From: SAR92 bacterium BACL16 MAG-120619-bin48
GTDB taxonomy: Bacteria > Pseudomonadota > Gammaproteobacteria > Pseudomonadales > Porticoccaceae
Length of the DNA stretch: 44,394 nt
NCBI GenBank assembly: GCA_001438605.1
Contig: LIDE01000030.1
Coordinates: forward strand, 1 to 44,394
Reading direction: 5' to 3'
In this document: piece by piece, positions 33,052 to 41,243 of the stretch
Layout of the letters: each line of letters begins with the position of its first letter
How positions within the stretch are numbered: the first letter of the stretch is position 1
The notes under the pieces: model-generated
What the model saw: the letters and a program-made list of their open reading frames with translations, nothing else
Database searches by the model: none
Told to the model about the DNA's origin: nothing
Translations under genes and position numbers: made by a program

Positions 33052-33813
33052 ATGAGTAATTCTAACAGCCCTATAATTTCTAAAATGTTCTCCCTTACAG
33101 GAAAGATCGCTTTAGTTACAGGCGCGGGCAAAGGTATTGGTCGAGCCTGCGCCATACTCCTTGCTGAGGCCGGTGCCAGCGTTATCGCCGTCAGCCGAAC
33201 CGATTCTGACCTGCATGAATTACATCAACTGTATGGTGATAGCATTAAAATATGGACACTAGATATCACTAATGATGAATTTTTAAAACGCATCGCAAGC
33301 TTGGAGAGACTAGATATTTTAGTCAACAATGTCGGCACTAATAAACCAGAACCATTTGTCGATGTAACTGAGCAGACCTTAGATCTAATGCTAACATTCA
33401 ATGTTCGTTCTGCTTTTTTGACCGCGCAAGCTGCAGCTAAAATAATGACCAAACAGGCCTCTGGATCTATAATTCATATGTCATCACAAATGGGGCATAT
33501 TGGCGCCGCTAACCGCACTGTTTATTGCATGACAAAACATGCGATTGAAGGACTCACTAAAGCCATGGCGGTGGAGCTGGCTGTTCACAATGTGCGTGTG
33601 AACTCTGTAGCACCCACATTTATTGAAACGCCATTGACACTGCCCATGTTTGAGGATGAGACCTTCAGGAGTGAAGTCTTGGCCAAGATTCCACTGAATC
33701 GAATTGGAAAGGTTGAAGATGTTGCAGCGGCAGTCCTCTATCTTGCTAGTCCTGCATCCAACATGGTCACAGGGCATAGCTTAAGAGTTGATGGCGGCTG
33801 GACCGCGATATAG
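33052..33813 (+). CDS. Short-chain dehydrogenase/reductase (SDR)
   Basis: 253 residues, classical SDR. ALVTGAGKGIGRACA is the NAD(P) loop, DILVNNVGTNKPEP the NNxG motif, SSQMGHIGAANRTVYCMTK holds the catalytic Ser, Tyr and Lys, and NSVAPTFIETPLTL and LRVDGGWTAI form the C-terminal part. It oxidises an alcohol or reduces a ketone in the cytoplasm; FabG-like and sugar or gluconate 5-dehydrogenase branches look like this. A ribosome site AAGG lies eight bases upstream. It is the last plus-strand gene before the convergent hisD-like gene. It could act on a sugar, polyol or aryl-propane intermediate. Confidence 0.9.
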   Translation: MSNSNSPIISKMFSLTGKIALVTGAGKGIGRACAILLAEAGASVIAVSRTDSDLHELHQLYGDSIKIWTLDITNDEFLKRIASLERLDILVNNVGTNKPEPFVDVTEQTLDLMLTFNVRSAFLTAQAAAKIMTKQASGSIIHMSSQMGHIGAANRTVYCMTKHAIEGLTKAMAVELAVHNVRVNSVAPTFIETPLTLPMFEDETFRSEVLAKIPLNRIGKVEDVAAAVLYLASPASNMVTGHSLRVDGGWTAI

Positions 33814-33920
33814 CGCAGGCTTAGGGGACGAACTGAGTATGGGCGACTGTCGAGACAATGCTGTAGTTTGAATCCATTACTCAACAGTCCCTGCTACATA
33901 TTGAGTCAATCTATCGGGCT

Positions 33921-33950
33921 GCCGTCTCTGTTCTTATCGCAGAGACAGGC
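33921..33950. terminator. Hairpin in the convergent SDR / hisD-like gap
   Basis: GCC-GTCTCTG (33921-33930) pairs with CAGAGAC-A-GGC (33940-33950) with one bulged base. The gap 33814-34042 separates two convergent genes, so a bidirectional stop is expected, but no clear T-run follows. Confidence 0.4.
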
Positions 33951-34042
33951 TCAAAACACCTGTACCGGTCTTGCTAGCCTAGATGGTTTGGTTACCTATT
34001 GACTCACTGCAATTAAATTCAGCTAGTGGATAGACGACGACT

Positions 34043-35323
34043 CTAATTGGAGCCGTAGCGTTTAACCCGCAGATCAGCCTGTGCTTTGTGACCAGCAAAA
34101 CCTTCCAAATCACATAATCTCGAGCAGTACTCGCCTATCTCGACCGTTGCTTCTTTACTAACCCGTTGGTAGGTGCAGGTTTTGATAAACTTACCAACCC
34201 AAAGACCACCGGTATAGCGAGCCGCTTTGTTTGTCGGCAATGTATGGTTCGTTCCTATAACTTTGTCGCCGTAAGAGACGTTGGTTTCGGGTCCCAGAAA
34301 TAAGGCGCCGAAATTAGTCATATTGTTTAAGAAATACTCTGGATCTTTTGTCATCACCTGGACGTGTTCGAATGCCAGATCGTCCGCTACCTGAAGCATC
34401 TCTTCATAGGTATCACAAAGAATAACTTGGCCATAATCTCGCCATGCCTGACCGGCTATTTTTGCCGTCTCAAGGGTTTCTAACTGCCGTTCGACCTCGA
34501 TAACGGTTTCCTTTGCAAACACTTCGCTATTGGTCAGTAATATCGCGGGTGAGTTGACACCATGTTCCGCCTGACCGAGAAGATCTGTGGCAGCCATTTC
34601 AGGATCACAACCTATGTCATCGGCAATAATCAGCGTTTCCGTGGGACCCGCAAGCAAATCGATGCCTACTCGACCAAAGAGTTGACGTTTCGCTTCAGCT
34701 ACATAGGCATTACCTGGACCGACAATCATATCGACCGGTGCAATCGTTTCTGTACCTATTGCCATGGCACCGACTGCCTGGACACCACCAAAACAATATA
34801 TTTCGTCAGCACCGGCCAAGGCCATGGTGGCAACAATTGCCGGCATAGGCTTACCATTAAACGGTGGTGCGCATGCGATCACACGCTTAACGCCCGCGAC
34901 CTTAGCTGTAGCCACACTCATATGAGCTGAGGCCACGAGTGGATACTTTCCGCCGGGGATATAACAGCCAACGCTGTTCATGGGGATATGCTTATGCCCG
35001 AGAACCACACCAGGGCGTGTTTCCACTTCAACATTTTTCATAGAATCGAGTTGAATACGGGCAAAATTTTTCACCTGCTCCTGGGCAAACTTAATATCAT
35101 GCAGGGTACTTTCAGAAAGACTGTCAATACAGGACTGTATTTCATCGTCAGACAAACGGAAGCTTGGCGGCGACCAGTTATCCAATTTTGCTGACATCTC
35201 ACGAACATGAGTATCACCATGGTCGGTAATGCCTTGTAAAATACCTTCCACAACCTCTCGAACCTGATTACTCGCTTCGCGGCTCTGCTCTTCTGAAACA
35301 CCTTTTTTTAATATTGTTATCAT
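34043..35323 (-). CDS. Histidinol-dehydrogenase-like NAD-dependent polyol dehydrogenase
   Basis: 426 residues (ATG 35323; a GTG at 35338 is possible but has no ribosome site). It belongs to the HisD fold: [58 protein letters not shown] with zinc ligands Gln and His, FEHVQV with the catalytic Glu-His pair, [15 protein letters not shown] with the zinc Asp, and [12 protein letters not shown] with the zinc His. No other his gene is nearby. The sequence style ([31 protein letters not shown]) resembles sulfopropanediol dehydrogenase HpsN-type paralogues, which oxidise a primary alcohol to an acid. It shares a palindromic control region with the sulfatase gene, so it probably oxidises a product of the pathway. 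Confidence 0.85.
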   Translation of the reverse strand: MITILKKGVSEEQSREASNQVREVVEGILQGITDHGDTHVREMSAKLDNWSPPSFRLSDDEIQSCIDSLSESTLHDIKFAQEQVKNFARIQLDSMKNVEVETRPGVVLGHKHIPMNSVGCYIPGGKYPLVASAHMSVATAKVAGVKRVIACAPPFNGKPMPAIVATMALAGADEIYCFGGVQAVGAMAIGTETIAPVDMIVGPGNAYVAEAKRQLFGRVGIDLLAGPTETLIIADDIGCDPEMAATDLLGQAEHGVNSPAILLTNSEVFAKETVIEVERQLETLETAKIAGQAWRDYGQVILCDTYEEMLQVADDLAFEHVQVMTKDPEYFLNNMTNFGALFLGPETNVSYGDKVIGTNHTLPTNKAARYTGGLWVGKFIKTCTYQRVSKEATVEIGEYCSRLCDLEGFAGHKAQADLRVKRYGSN

Positions 35324-35369
35324 CGCGGGGTTTTCCACTCTATATTAATGTTACTAAACGTATGGGTTA

Positions 35370-35413
35370 GATATTATTAACAATTGACTTCGAAGTCAAT
35401 TGTTAATAATATC
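35370..35413. promoter_or_regulatory. Perfect 44-bp palindrome: operator O5 and symmetric divergent promoter
   Basis: Every base from 35370 to 35413 pairs with its mirror, with no loop. The centre is GACTTCGAAGTC (35386-35397). On each strand TTGACT and, 17 bases on, TAATAT occur as possible -35 and -10 boxes. They lie at 35384-35389 and 35407-35412 on the plus strand, and at the mirror positions on the minus strand. It lies between the divergent hisD-like and sulfatase genes. It looks like a fully symmetric form of the TTCGAA operator seen elsewhere in the locus. Confidence 0.8.
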
Positions 35414-35514
35414 GATTCAGTTTTCATGCTCATACTATTAAAAGCAGGGTCAGGGTTGCTGGCCATTGGGCCCCTATCAGAAGTAGAGCTAGGAGCAAAA
35501 CTAGGAGCAGATCT

Positions 35515-37794
35515 ATGCAATTTTCTAGAAGGAAATTTCTCGAACTTATAGCCGCCACTGGCGCGGCTTCTGCTGCTAGCAGTGTCGTCAGTGCTAAATC
35601 TGGATCGCATGAGCAACCCAATTTAGCTGAAGGGCGGCAAAAAGGATTTACCGATAAAGGCTGGACTCCAAGAACAAAGATTCGCCAGCCTAATATTCTG
35701 ATTGCCGTTTTAGACGATGTCGGTTTCGCCGATTTAAGCTGTTTCGGCTCCGAGTATGTCATGCCATTTACCGAATCCATGGCAGAAAACGGCACCAGAT
35801 TCAACAACTTCCACGTCACAGCGGTTTGCGCACCCACAAGAGCCTGTCTATTTACCGGTCGAAATGCTCATTCTGTCGGCGTTGGCAATATTGCTGAGTG
35901 GGCTCAAAAAGGCCAGCCAGGCTACAACGGCTGGATCCGCCAAGATGCGGCAACTATGGCGGAAATATTATCTCAGCAGGGCTACTACACTAGCGCCTGC
36001 GGAAAATGGCATATGACGCCGCTAGAAGACCAAAACGGTACTGGCCCTTTTGAGCACTGGCCAACAGGCCGGGGATTTGACCATTGGTATGGCTTTCACG
36101 GGTCTGCGGTAGACCACTGGCATCCAGAGTTGTTTGAGAATGTATCCCCTAGCTATCCCGACAAGCAGACAGATAAAGTCTATCATCTTAGTGTCGATCT
36201 AGCCGACAAGTCTATTAGCTATATCCAAAATCATCTAGCTGCAGACCCTGAAAAACCTTTCTTTCACTATATTGGTTTTGGCGCCTGCCATTTCCCACTG
36301 CATGTGCCTGCGGAAGATATTCAGCGGCAAAAAGGTAAATTTGATCAGGGCTATGATATTGCCAGGACAAAACGCTTTGCGAGGCAAAAAATACTCGGCA
36401 TTGTCCCGAAGCAGGCGAGCCTTCCTGAGGATAATGGAAACCACATCAAATGGAATGATCTCAGTGCTGATGAACGGCGTTATGCAGCACGAACACAGGA
36501 AGTCTATGCGGCATTTATCGAACACACTGACCTACAGATGCAGCGAATTATTCAGGTTCTCAAAGATGAGGGCGTGTATGACGACACGATTATTATATTC
36601 ACCTCTGACAACGGGGCTACAGCCAGTGCTGGACGCAATGGAATGCATGACGTTAGACGCGTCAGCTACCTTGGAGAACCCTGGGCAGAGAGACTGGCAA
36701 ATATTGATTTGCTTGGCGGTGAGCTGTCCCAGCCAGCCAATGTAGGAGGCTGGGCACAGGCCAGCAATACCCCCTTAAAATGGTACAAGAGTGATACCTA
36801 TGAAGGAGGCATCAGATCGCCGCTTTTAGTCACCTGGCCAAACGGCAATTTGCCTGAGGGACAGATTAATTCTCAGTATCACCATGCGATTGACCTATTA
36901 CCCACTTTACTTAACATGGCCAATCTGGAGATGCCCTCTTCACACAAAGGCTATAGCTCTCTGGAGCTGCAGGGAACAAGTTTTGCCTATACCTTCGACA
37001 ACCCGAATGCGGCCACTCGAAAAGGTCCCCAATACTACGAAACTTTGGGTGACAGGGCGATGTGGAAAGATGGCTGGAAGGCCGTTACCCGGCACGTCAA
37101 AGGCGAGGATTTCAAGGACGATGTATGGGAACTTTACAATACCGCAGAAGACTATTCGGAGATCACCAATCTCGCCGAAGCTGAACCTGAGCGCCTTAGG
37201 GACCTAATTGCACTCTGGTATAAAGATGCCGAGCGTTATGACGTTTTACCCTTAGAAGACGATACGCTAAAGCTCTATAAAGCGTCTGTGCCACAGCCTC
37301 GTTCAACCCATGTCTTTTACCCCGGCATGACGCGGCTCGATCGGCTGAGCGCTCCTGATATCTACAATTATAACTCTCTCATCACCGTCGAAATGGCAGT
37401 ACAGACTCGAGATGTCAATGGAGTGATTCTTGCTTCAGGGGATAGCAGCAGTGGTTATGAGATGTTTGTACAAAAGGGTTATCTACACATCGTGTATGTC
37501 TACACCAGAGACACTGTTTACAGTTTCAAATCTAGCCGAAAGATACCCCTAGGCGAACACAGACTAACGGTCGAGATTAATAAAACCGGCACTGATTCCG
37601 CGGTTGCCAAAGTGGCTCTAGGCAGCCAGAGATTAGGCGTGATGGTGCTACCCAAACTCTGGCCAATCTATACACCAAACTCTGGGATTCGCTGCGGTGA
37701 AAACCGCCATGCGCCAATCAGTCGTGTCTATAGGTCACCGTTTGTATTCAATCAAACGTTAAAGCGTGTCACTGTGGACATCCAGATTAGCTAA
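35515..37794 (+). CDS. Tat-exported type I sulfatase
   Basis: 759 residues. The twin-arginine signal SRRKFLELIAATGAASAAS lies at residues 4-22. The sulfatase core starts with LIAVLDDVGFADLSCFG (two metal-binding Asp at 67-68). CAPTRACLFTGR at 105-116 is the formylglycine motif, whose Cys105 must be oxidised by a maturase not present here. GYYTSACGKWHMTP, TSDNGATASAGR and WYKSDTYEGGIRSPLL follow in family order. About 200 residues at the C-terminus form an extra beta-rich domain. The motif set matches the arylsulfatase-like S1_4-type branch. The ribosome site AGGAG is eight bases before ATG. It removes a sulfate ester in the periplasm and defines the locus as acting on a sulfated compound. Confidence 0.92.
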   Translation: MQFSRRKFLELIAATGAASAASSVVSAKSGSHEQPNLAEGRQKGFTDKGWTPRTKIRQPNILIAVLDDVGFADLSCFGSEYVMPFTESMAENGTRFNNFHVTAVCAPTRACLFTGRNAHSVGVGNIAEWAQKGQPGYNGWIRQDAATMAEILSQQGYYTSACGKWHMTPLEDQNGTGPFEHWPTGRGFDHWYGFHGSAVDHWHPELFENVSPSYPDKQTDKVYHLSVDLADKSISYIQNHLAADPEKPFFHYIGFGACHFPLHVPAEDIQRQKGKFDQGYDIARTKRFARQKILGIVPKQASLPEDNGNHIKWNDLSADERRYAARTQEVYAAFIEHTDLQMQRIIQVLKDEGVYDDTIIIFTSDNGATASAGRNGMHDVRRVSYLGEPWAERLANIDLLGGELSQPANVGGWAQASNTPLKWYKSDTYEGGIRSPLLVTWPNGNLPEGQINSQYHHAIDLLPTLLNMANLEMPSSHKGYSSLELQGTSFAYTFDNPNAATRKGPQYYETLGDRAMWKDGWKAVTRHVKGEDFKDDVWELYNTAEDYSEITNLAEAEPERLRDLIALWYKDAERYDVLPLEDDTLKLYKASVPQPRSTHVFYPGMTRLDRLSAPDIYNYNSLITVEMAVQTRDVNGVILASGDSSSGYEMFVQKGYLHIVYVYTRDTVYSFKSSRKIPLGEHRLTVEINKTGTDSAVAKVALGSQRLGVMVLPKLWPIYTPNSGIRCGENRHAPISRVYRSPFVFNQTLKRVTVDIQIS

Positions 37795-37858
37795 GTAGGT
37801 CCTGCCTTTATACTGATTCTTAATTGAAGGCATATATGTTGTGAATCAACCCACTGTT

Positions 37859-37886
37859 GCCCTATTGAATTCAATTTCAATAGGGC
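37859..37886. repeat. Perfect 11-bp inverted repeat between sulfatase and amidohydrolase genes
   Basis: GCCCTATTGAA (37859-37869) and TTCAATAGGGC (37876-37886) pair exactly around TTCAAT. No T-run follows, so it is not a standard terminator. It could be an operator or an RNA hairpin that stabilises the sulfatase message. Confidence 0.6.
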
Positions 37887-37924
37887 ATGAAAGTTCGACG
37901 AATCCTGTTACTTAAGAGATAAAT

Positions 37925-38818
37925 ATGAATAGCCATCCGTTTCGCTTTATCGATGCGCACCATCACCTATGGGATTTGGAAGCCTGCGACTATCCTTGGT
38001 TAATGGCTAAAGGGGAGCAACGATTTTTTGGAGACCCTAGCCCCATCCAAAAGAACTACCTCGTTAGTGATTTTCTCAATGAGTCTACCCAATACTGTCC
38101 TGAGAAGTCGGTACATATCCAAGTGGGTACAAGTAAGCATGATAGTCTTAAAGAAACACAATGGCTTCAACAGCAAAGCCCAGTTCCCAACGCCATTGTT
38201 GCCTTTTGCGATTTAAGTGCTGAAAACTATCAGCAGCAAATCGACGCTCAAAAAGCCTATTCAAAAGTAAAGGGTGTTCGTCAAATTATCGGGCGCCACG
38301 CCAATGAAGACAGTAAATATGGTAGCCATACATTACTCGTAAACGCTAATTGGCGTAAGGCCATGGTCTATCTTACGGAGCAAGGCTTAAGTTTTGATTT
38401 ACAAATGATCCCGCCACAAATCGATGCGGTATATAAAGCATTACAAACCATACCCAATGTAAAAATTGCCCTATGCCACGGCGGGTCGCCCTGGGACCAA
38501 TCCTCATCAGGGCTGGATAGTTGGCAAGCTGGTTTAAAGAAGTTATCCACGCTACCAAATGTTTGTTGCAAAGTTTCTGGGTTAGGTATGTTCAATAACC
38601 ATTGGCGTGACCAGGATTTAGCATCACTGATTGAACGTATCATCGATACGTTTGGCCCCGAAAAAACTATGTTCGGCTCTAACTTTCCTGTCGACAAACT
38701 TTATCGTAGCTACGATAACTACTGGGATTGTTATCGGTCGGCTGTTAAACAGTATTCTTGTTTAGAGCAGCATCAAATGTTTTATCAAACCGCTAGCAAC
38801 TTTTACCAAATGGACTAA
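37925..38818 (+). CDS. Amidohydrolase-family lactonase (PF04909-like)
   Basis: 297 residues, TIM-barrel metal hydrolase. FRFIDAHHHLWDLEACDYPWL is the N-terminal metal motif (HxHxW; longer block cut here). HIQVGTSKHDSLKETQWL, KGVRQIIGRHANED, LSFDLQMIPPQIDAV, IALCHGGSPWD with the metal His and MFGSNFPVDKLY with the catalytic Asp follow in order. The nearest named functions are L-fuconolactone/sugar lactone hydrolases and 2-pyrone-4,6-dicarboxylate hydrolase LigI; the sequence does not decide. It lies 130 bases after the sulfatase gene on the same strand. In this context it probably opens a lactone formed by the dehydrogenases. Confidence 0.88.
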   Translation: MNSHPFRFIDAHHHLWDLEACDYPWLMAKGEQRFFGDPSPIQKNYLVSDFLNESTQYCPEKSVHIQVGTSKHDSLKETQWLQQQSPVPNAIVAFCDLSAENYQQQIDAQKAYSKVKGVRQIIGRHANEDSKYGSHTLLVNANWRKAMVYLTEQGLSFDLQMIPPQIDAVYKALQTIPNVKIALCHGGSPWDQSSSGLDSWQAGLKKLSTLPNVCCKVSGLGMFNNHWRDQDLASLIERIIDTFGPEKTMFGSNFPVDKLYRSYDNYWDCYRSAVKQYSCLEQHQMFYQTASNFYQMD

Positions 38819-39276
38819 CTCGATTATGTCGAGGCGCTAGCAAGGCATCGCTGTATATCGTTACGATAATAGCTAGGGCTTAACTTAAACTGTAAAGTAA
38901 AGAATTAAGTAAAATTTGACTGGTCATGAAATCCGACTTCAGAATGACATCGCTCGATCTAAGCGTCGCTTTAAAGTATGCCAATGTGTCGAGACGTTCT
39001 GGATGACCCGCTAGCCTGCGTAGTTATGGCCACCAAGCTGAAGATCAGCCTTTTAACATTGCATTGCATGCAAAACATACTTTTTTAAAAAACTAGCCAT
39101 AAAATTAAGTCATCAGGTTGGTATGTATTACCCAGCAAGATAGACAAATACAGTTATGGTTGAGTAGGTTTTTTGTAACTAGGCTGTTGATGTTAATTTT
39201 CATAAAATATAGCAGTTGAAAGATGGCTGCTCGCCGACAAACAGCGTTAAGAGAGAACTATTAATCAGAAACAATA
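38819..39276. other. Gene-free stretch between convergent genes
   Basis: 458 bases. A weak CTCGA-TTATG-TCGAG hairpin follows the amidohydrolase stop (38819-38833). A minus-strand frame is open for about 47 codons (38881-39023) and a TTGCATGCAA palindrome lies near 39060. None has a start or context that would make it a gene. It may hold decayed sequence. Confidence 0.4.
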
Positions 39277-41142
39277 TCAAAGCGCTAGATCGTCACCCAA
39301 TGCTTCGACCAAAGGCTGTAGATGTTGCTCATATTTTTTCCAAGCTTGCACTGATGACTTATAGATAGGCTTGCGTACCTGGCTTGCACTGGGGGTTCTT
39401 ACCAAGCGCTTGGTTGAATAAAACTCTAGCATTTCAGGCTCAAGGTCCAAATCCAGAAATTCTACTAAGCGCACACATTGTTGCTGAATGTTGGATACCG
39501 TGTCTTCGTAGCGAACATCCAATATTCGCTGTGGATACATTTCCTTCCATTGATCCATCAAGCCTTTGTAGAGCCTGTAATGGTCTCCCAATGATTTCAA
39601 ATCATGGGCATAGTCTTGATCGTCAGCAAAGGCCAACTTGAAAATAGAGAAGCAATTATCCATAGGGTTTCTGGAGCAATGAATAAATTTTGCACTAGGA
39701 AAGACTTCAGCGAGTAAACCCAAGTATTGAAAATTCATGGGTGTTTTATCGATGAGTACTGGGATATCCCAATGGCTTTGGGAAATTTTTCCCAAGAAGT
39801 TTGCGCGTAATAAATTGATATCCTCTTGGGACAACCCTGAAAGACCCTGAGGATAATGCTTTCCTGTCAGCTCCTTTACTTGAACCGCCATCTCATCAGC
39901 ATAGCCAACCTCGCCTAAACTGCTTACCTTAGTATTGCTTGCCAGAATCTGGTCCGTCAGTGAGGTTCCGGAGCGTTGCATTCCTACGATAAACACTAGC
40001 TGACGAGTATCTTCTGCAGGGGACCCAGTGAACCTTCCGATCAAGGCTTTGCTATAAGCAATGGATGAATCCCGATAGCCTGTTCTTTTATTTAAGTCAT
40101 ATGGGTGGCGCTCAGCTTTACTCTGATTAGCGATCAGCCAAGCAGCAAAGGCTTTGTCAGTTTGACCTTGCTGGTCGTAGGCTACGCCCAATCCAAAATG
40201 TACATTAGACTTATCTCTAGAAGAGAGATCGGTGACTTTTTGAAGGCGCTCCATGGCCAAGATCTCTTCTTCGATCATTATTCTGCCCTTAATCTGAGAC
40301 AGATGATAGAGCGGTGAAACTGCATCAGGCGCCAACTCTATGGACTTTTTGAAGCAATCAGCGGCTGCTACTATATCGCCTACCTGTTCTTTTAATATAC
40401 CCAACGCTGCATGGGCTTTGGCATGTCGCGGCTCCAGCTCAATTAGCCGGTTTAAGACCTCAAGTGATGAGTCGACATCCTCAGATTCTCGGTACACGGT
40501 GGCCAACCCAAGCATCGATTCATAGAGTGTTGGGCACAACTCAAGGGATTTTTTGTAAGCACTAATAGCCAGGTCATATTTAAACGTTTTTCGATATACT
40601 TCGCCCATTTGGTTGTGTGCCTCGGCGAGGGAGGAATCAATCTGCAAGGCTCGGCTCACCGCCTGAAAAGCGCGCTCAAACTCACCGAGCTCCACCAGTG
40701 CCTGAGACAGGTTGGTCCAGCATTCAGGATAGTTACCATCAGCTTTAAGGGTGCTTTCATAGACTTGAACCGCTTCTGACGCCCTGCCACTCTCTCTGAG
40801 TATATTTCCCAAGCTAATAAAAATTGTCCGGGTTTTACCGCCTATTTCGATAGATTTTCTAAAGCAACTCTCGGCTAACTTGAGGTTACCCATGTGCTGA
40901 TAAGCTAGACCTAGATTGCCTTGGGCCTGTGCATCAGCGGGATTGATTTTCAGTGCCTGTGTGATCAGCTTTACGGCTTCTTCATGGCGCCCCGTGTTAA
41001 CACAGATCATACCGAGTAAATTCAGTCCGTGAATATTGCTGCTATCGCCCAATATTACTCGGCGAAAGTTCTTCTCAGCAGCGTCCAAATTGCCTTGTTG
41101 GTAGTACTCGAGCCCGGCTTTAAGTAAATCAGTTATTGTCAT
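39277..41142 (-). CDS. TPR-repeat sulfotransferase
   Basis: 621 residues from ATG 41142; a GTG at 41184 falls inside a terminator hairpin, so I reject it. Residues about 1-300 form eight or so tetratricopeptide repeats (GLEYYQQGNLDAAEKNFRR, LGLAYQHMGNLKLAESCFRK, ALGILKEQVGDIVAAADCF). About 375-600 is a PAPS sulfotransferase: QLVFIVGMQRSGTSLTDQIL (5'-phosphosulfate loop), IPVLIDKTPMNFQYLG, and FIHCSRNPMDNCFSIF (3'-phosphate loop). Such proteins are common beside TonB receptors in marine proteobacteria, with unknown targets (general knowledge). No signal peptide. It lies directly downstream of the receptor gene, after a terminator. It could sulfate a carbohydrate, lipid or protein. Confidence 0.88.
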   Translation of the reverse strand: MTITDLLKAGLEYYQQGNLDAAEKNFRRVILGDSSNIHGLNLLGMICVNTGRHEEAVKLITQALKINPADAQAQGNLGLAYQHMGNLKLAESCFRKSIEIGGKTRTIFISLGNILRESGRASEAVQVYESTLKADGNYPECWTNLSQALVELGEFERAFQAVSRALQIDSSLAEAHNQMGEVYRKTFKYDLAISAYKKSLELCPTLYESMLGLATVYRESEDVDSSLEVLNRLIELEPRHAKAHAALGILKEQVGDIVAAADCFKKSIELAPDAVSPLYHLSQIKGRIMIEEEILAMERLQKVTDLSSRDKSNVHFGLGVAYDQQGQTDKAFAAWLIANQSKAERHPYDLNKRTGYRDSSIAYSKALIGRFTGSPAEDTRQLVFIVGMQRSGTSLTDQILASNTKVSSLGEVGYADEMAVQVKELTGKHYPQGLSGLSQEDINLLRANFLGKISQSHWDIPVLIDKTPMNFQYLGLLAEVFPSAKFIHCSRNPMDNCFSIFKLAFADDQDYAHDLKSLGDHYRLYKGLMDQWKEMYPQRILDVRYEDTVSNIQQQCVRLVEFLDLDLEPEMLEFYSTKRLVRTPSASQVRKPIYKSSVQAWKKYEQHLQPLVEALGDDLAL

Positions 41143-41169
41143 ATGGACGTATTCAGTCTGTTGTAAATG

Positions 41170-41198
41170 TACAAAGCCCCGCACTTAAGTGCGAGGCT
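41170..41198 (-). terminator. Terminator between TonB receptor and TPR-sulfotransferase genes
   Basis: On the minus strand AGCC-T-CGCAC, a TTAA loop and GTGCG-G-GGCT form a nine-pair stem with one mismatch, followed by TTTGTACATTT. It contains the 14-bp palindrome CGCACTTAAGTGCG. It probably limits, but may not fully stop, read-through. Confidence 0.65.
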
Positions 41199-41243
41199 CT
41201 AGTATACAGGCCATCCATGGCCCCTGTGACTGTAATGGCTAAG

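Noticed and set aside
38881-39023. A 47-codon minus-strand open frame with LRRLAGHPERLDTLAYF
   Set aside because: No start codon context, no ribosome site and no recognisable family; it is bounded by stops in a gene-free gap.
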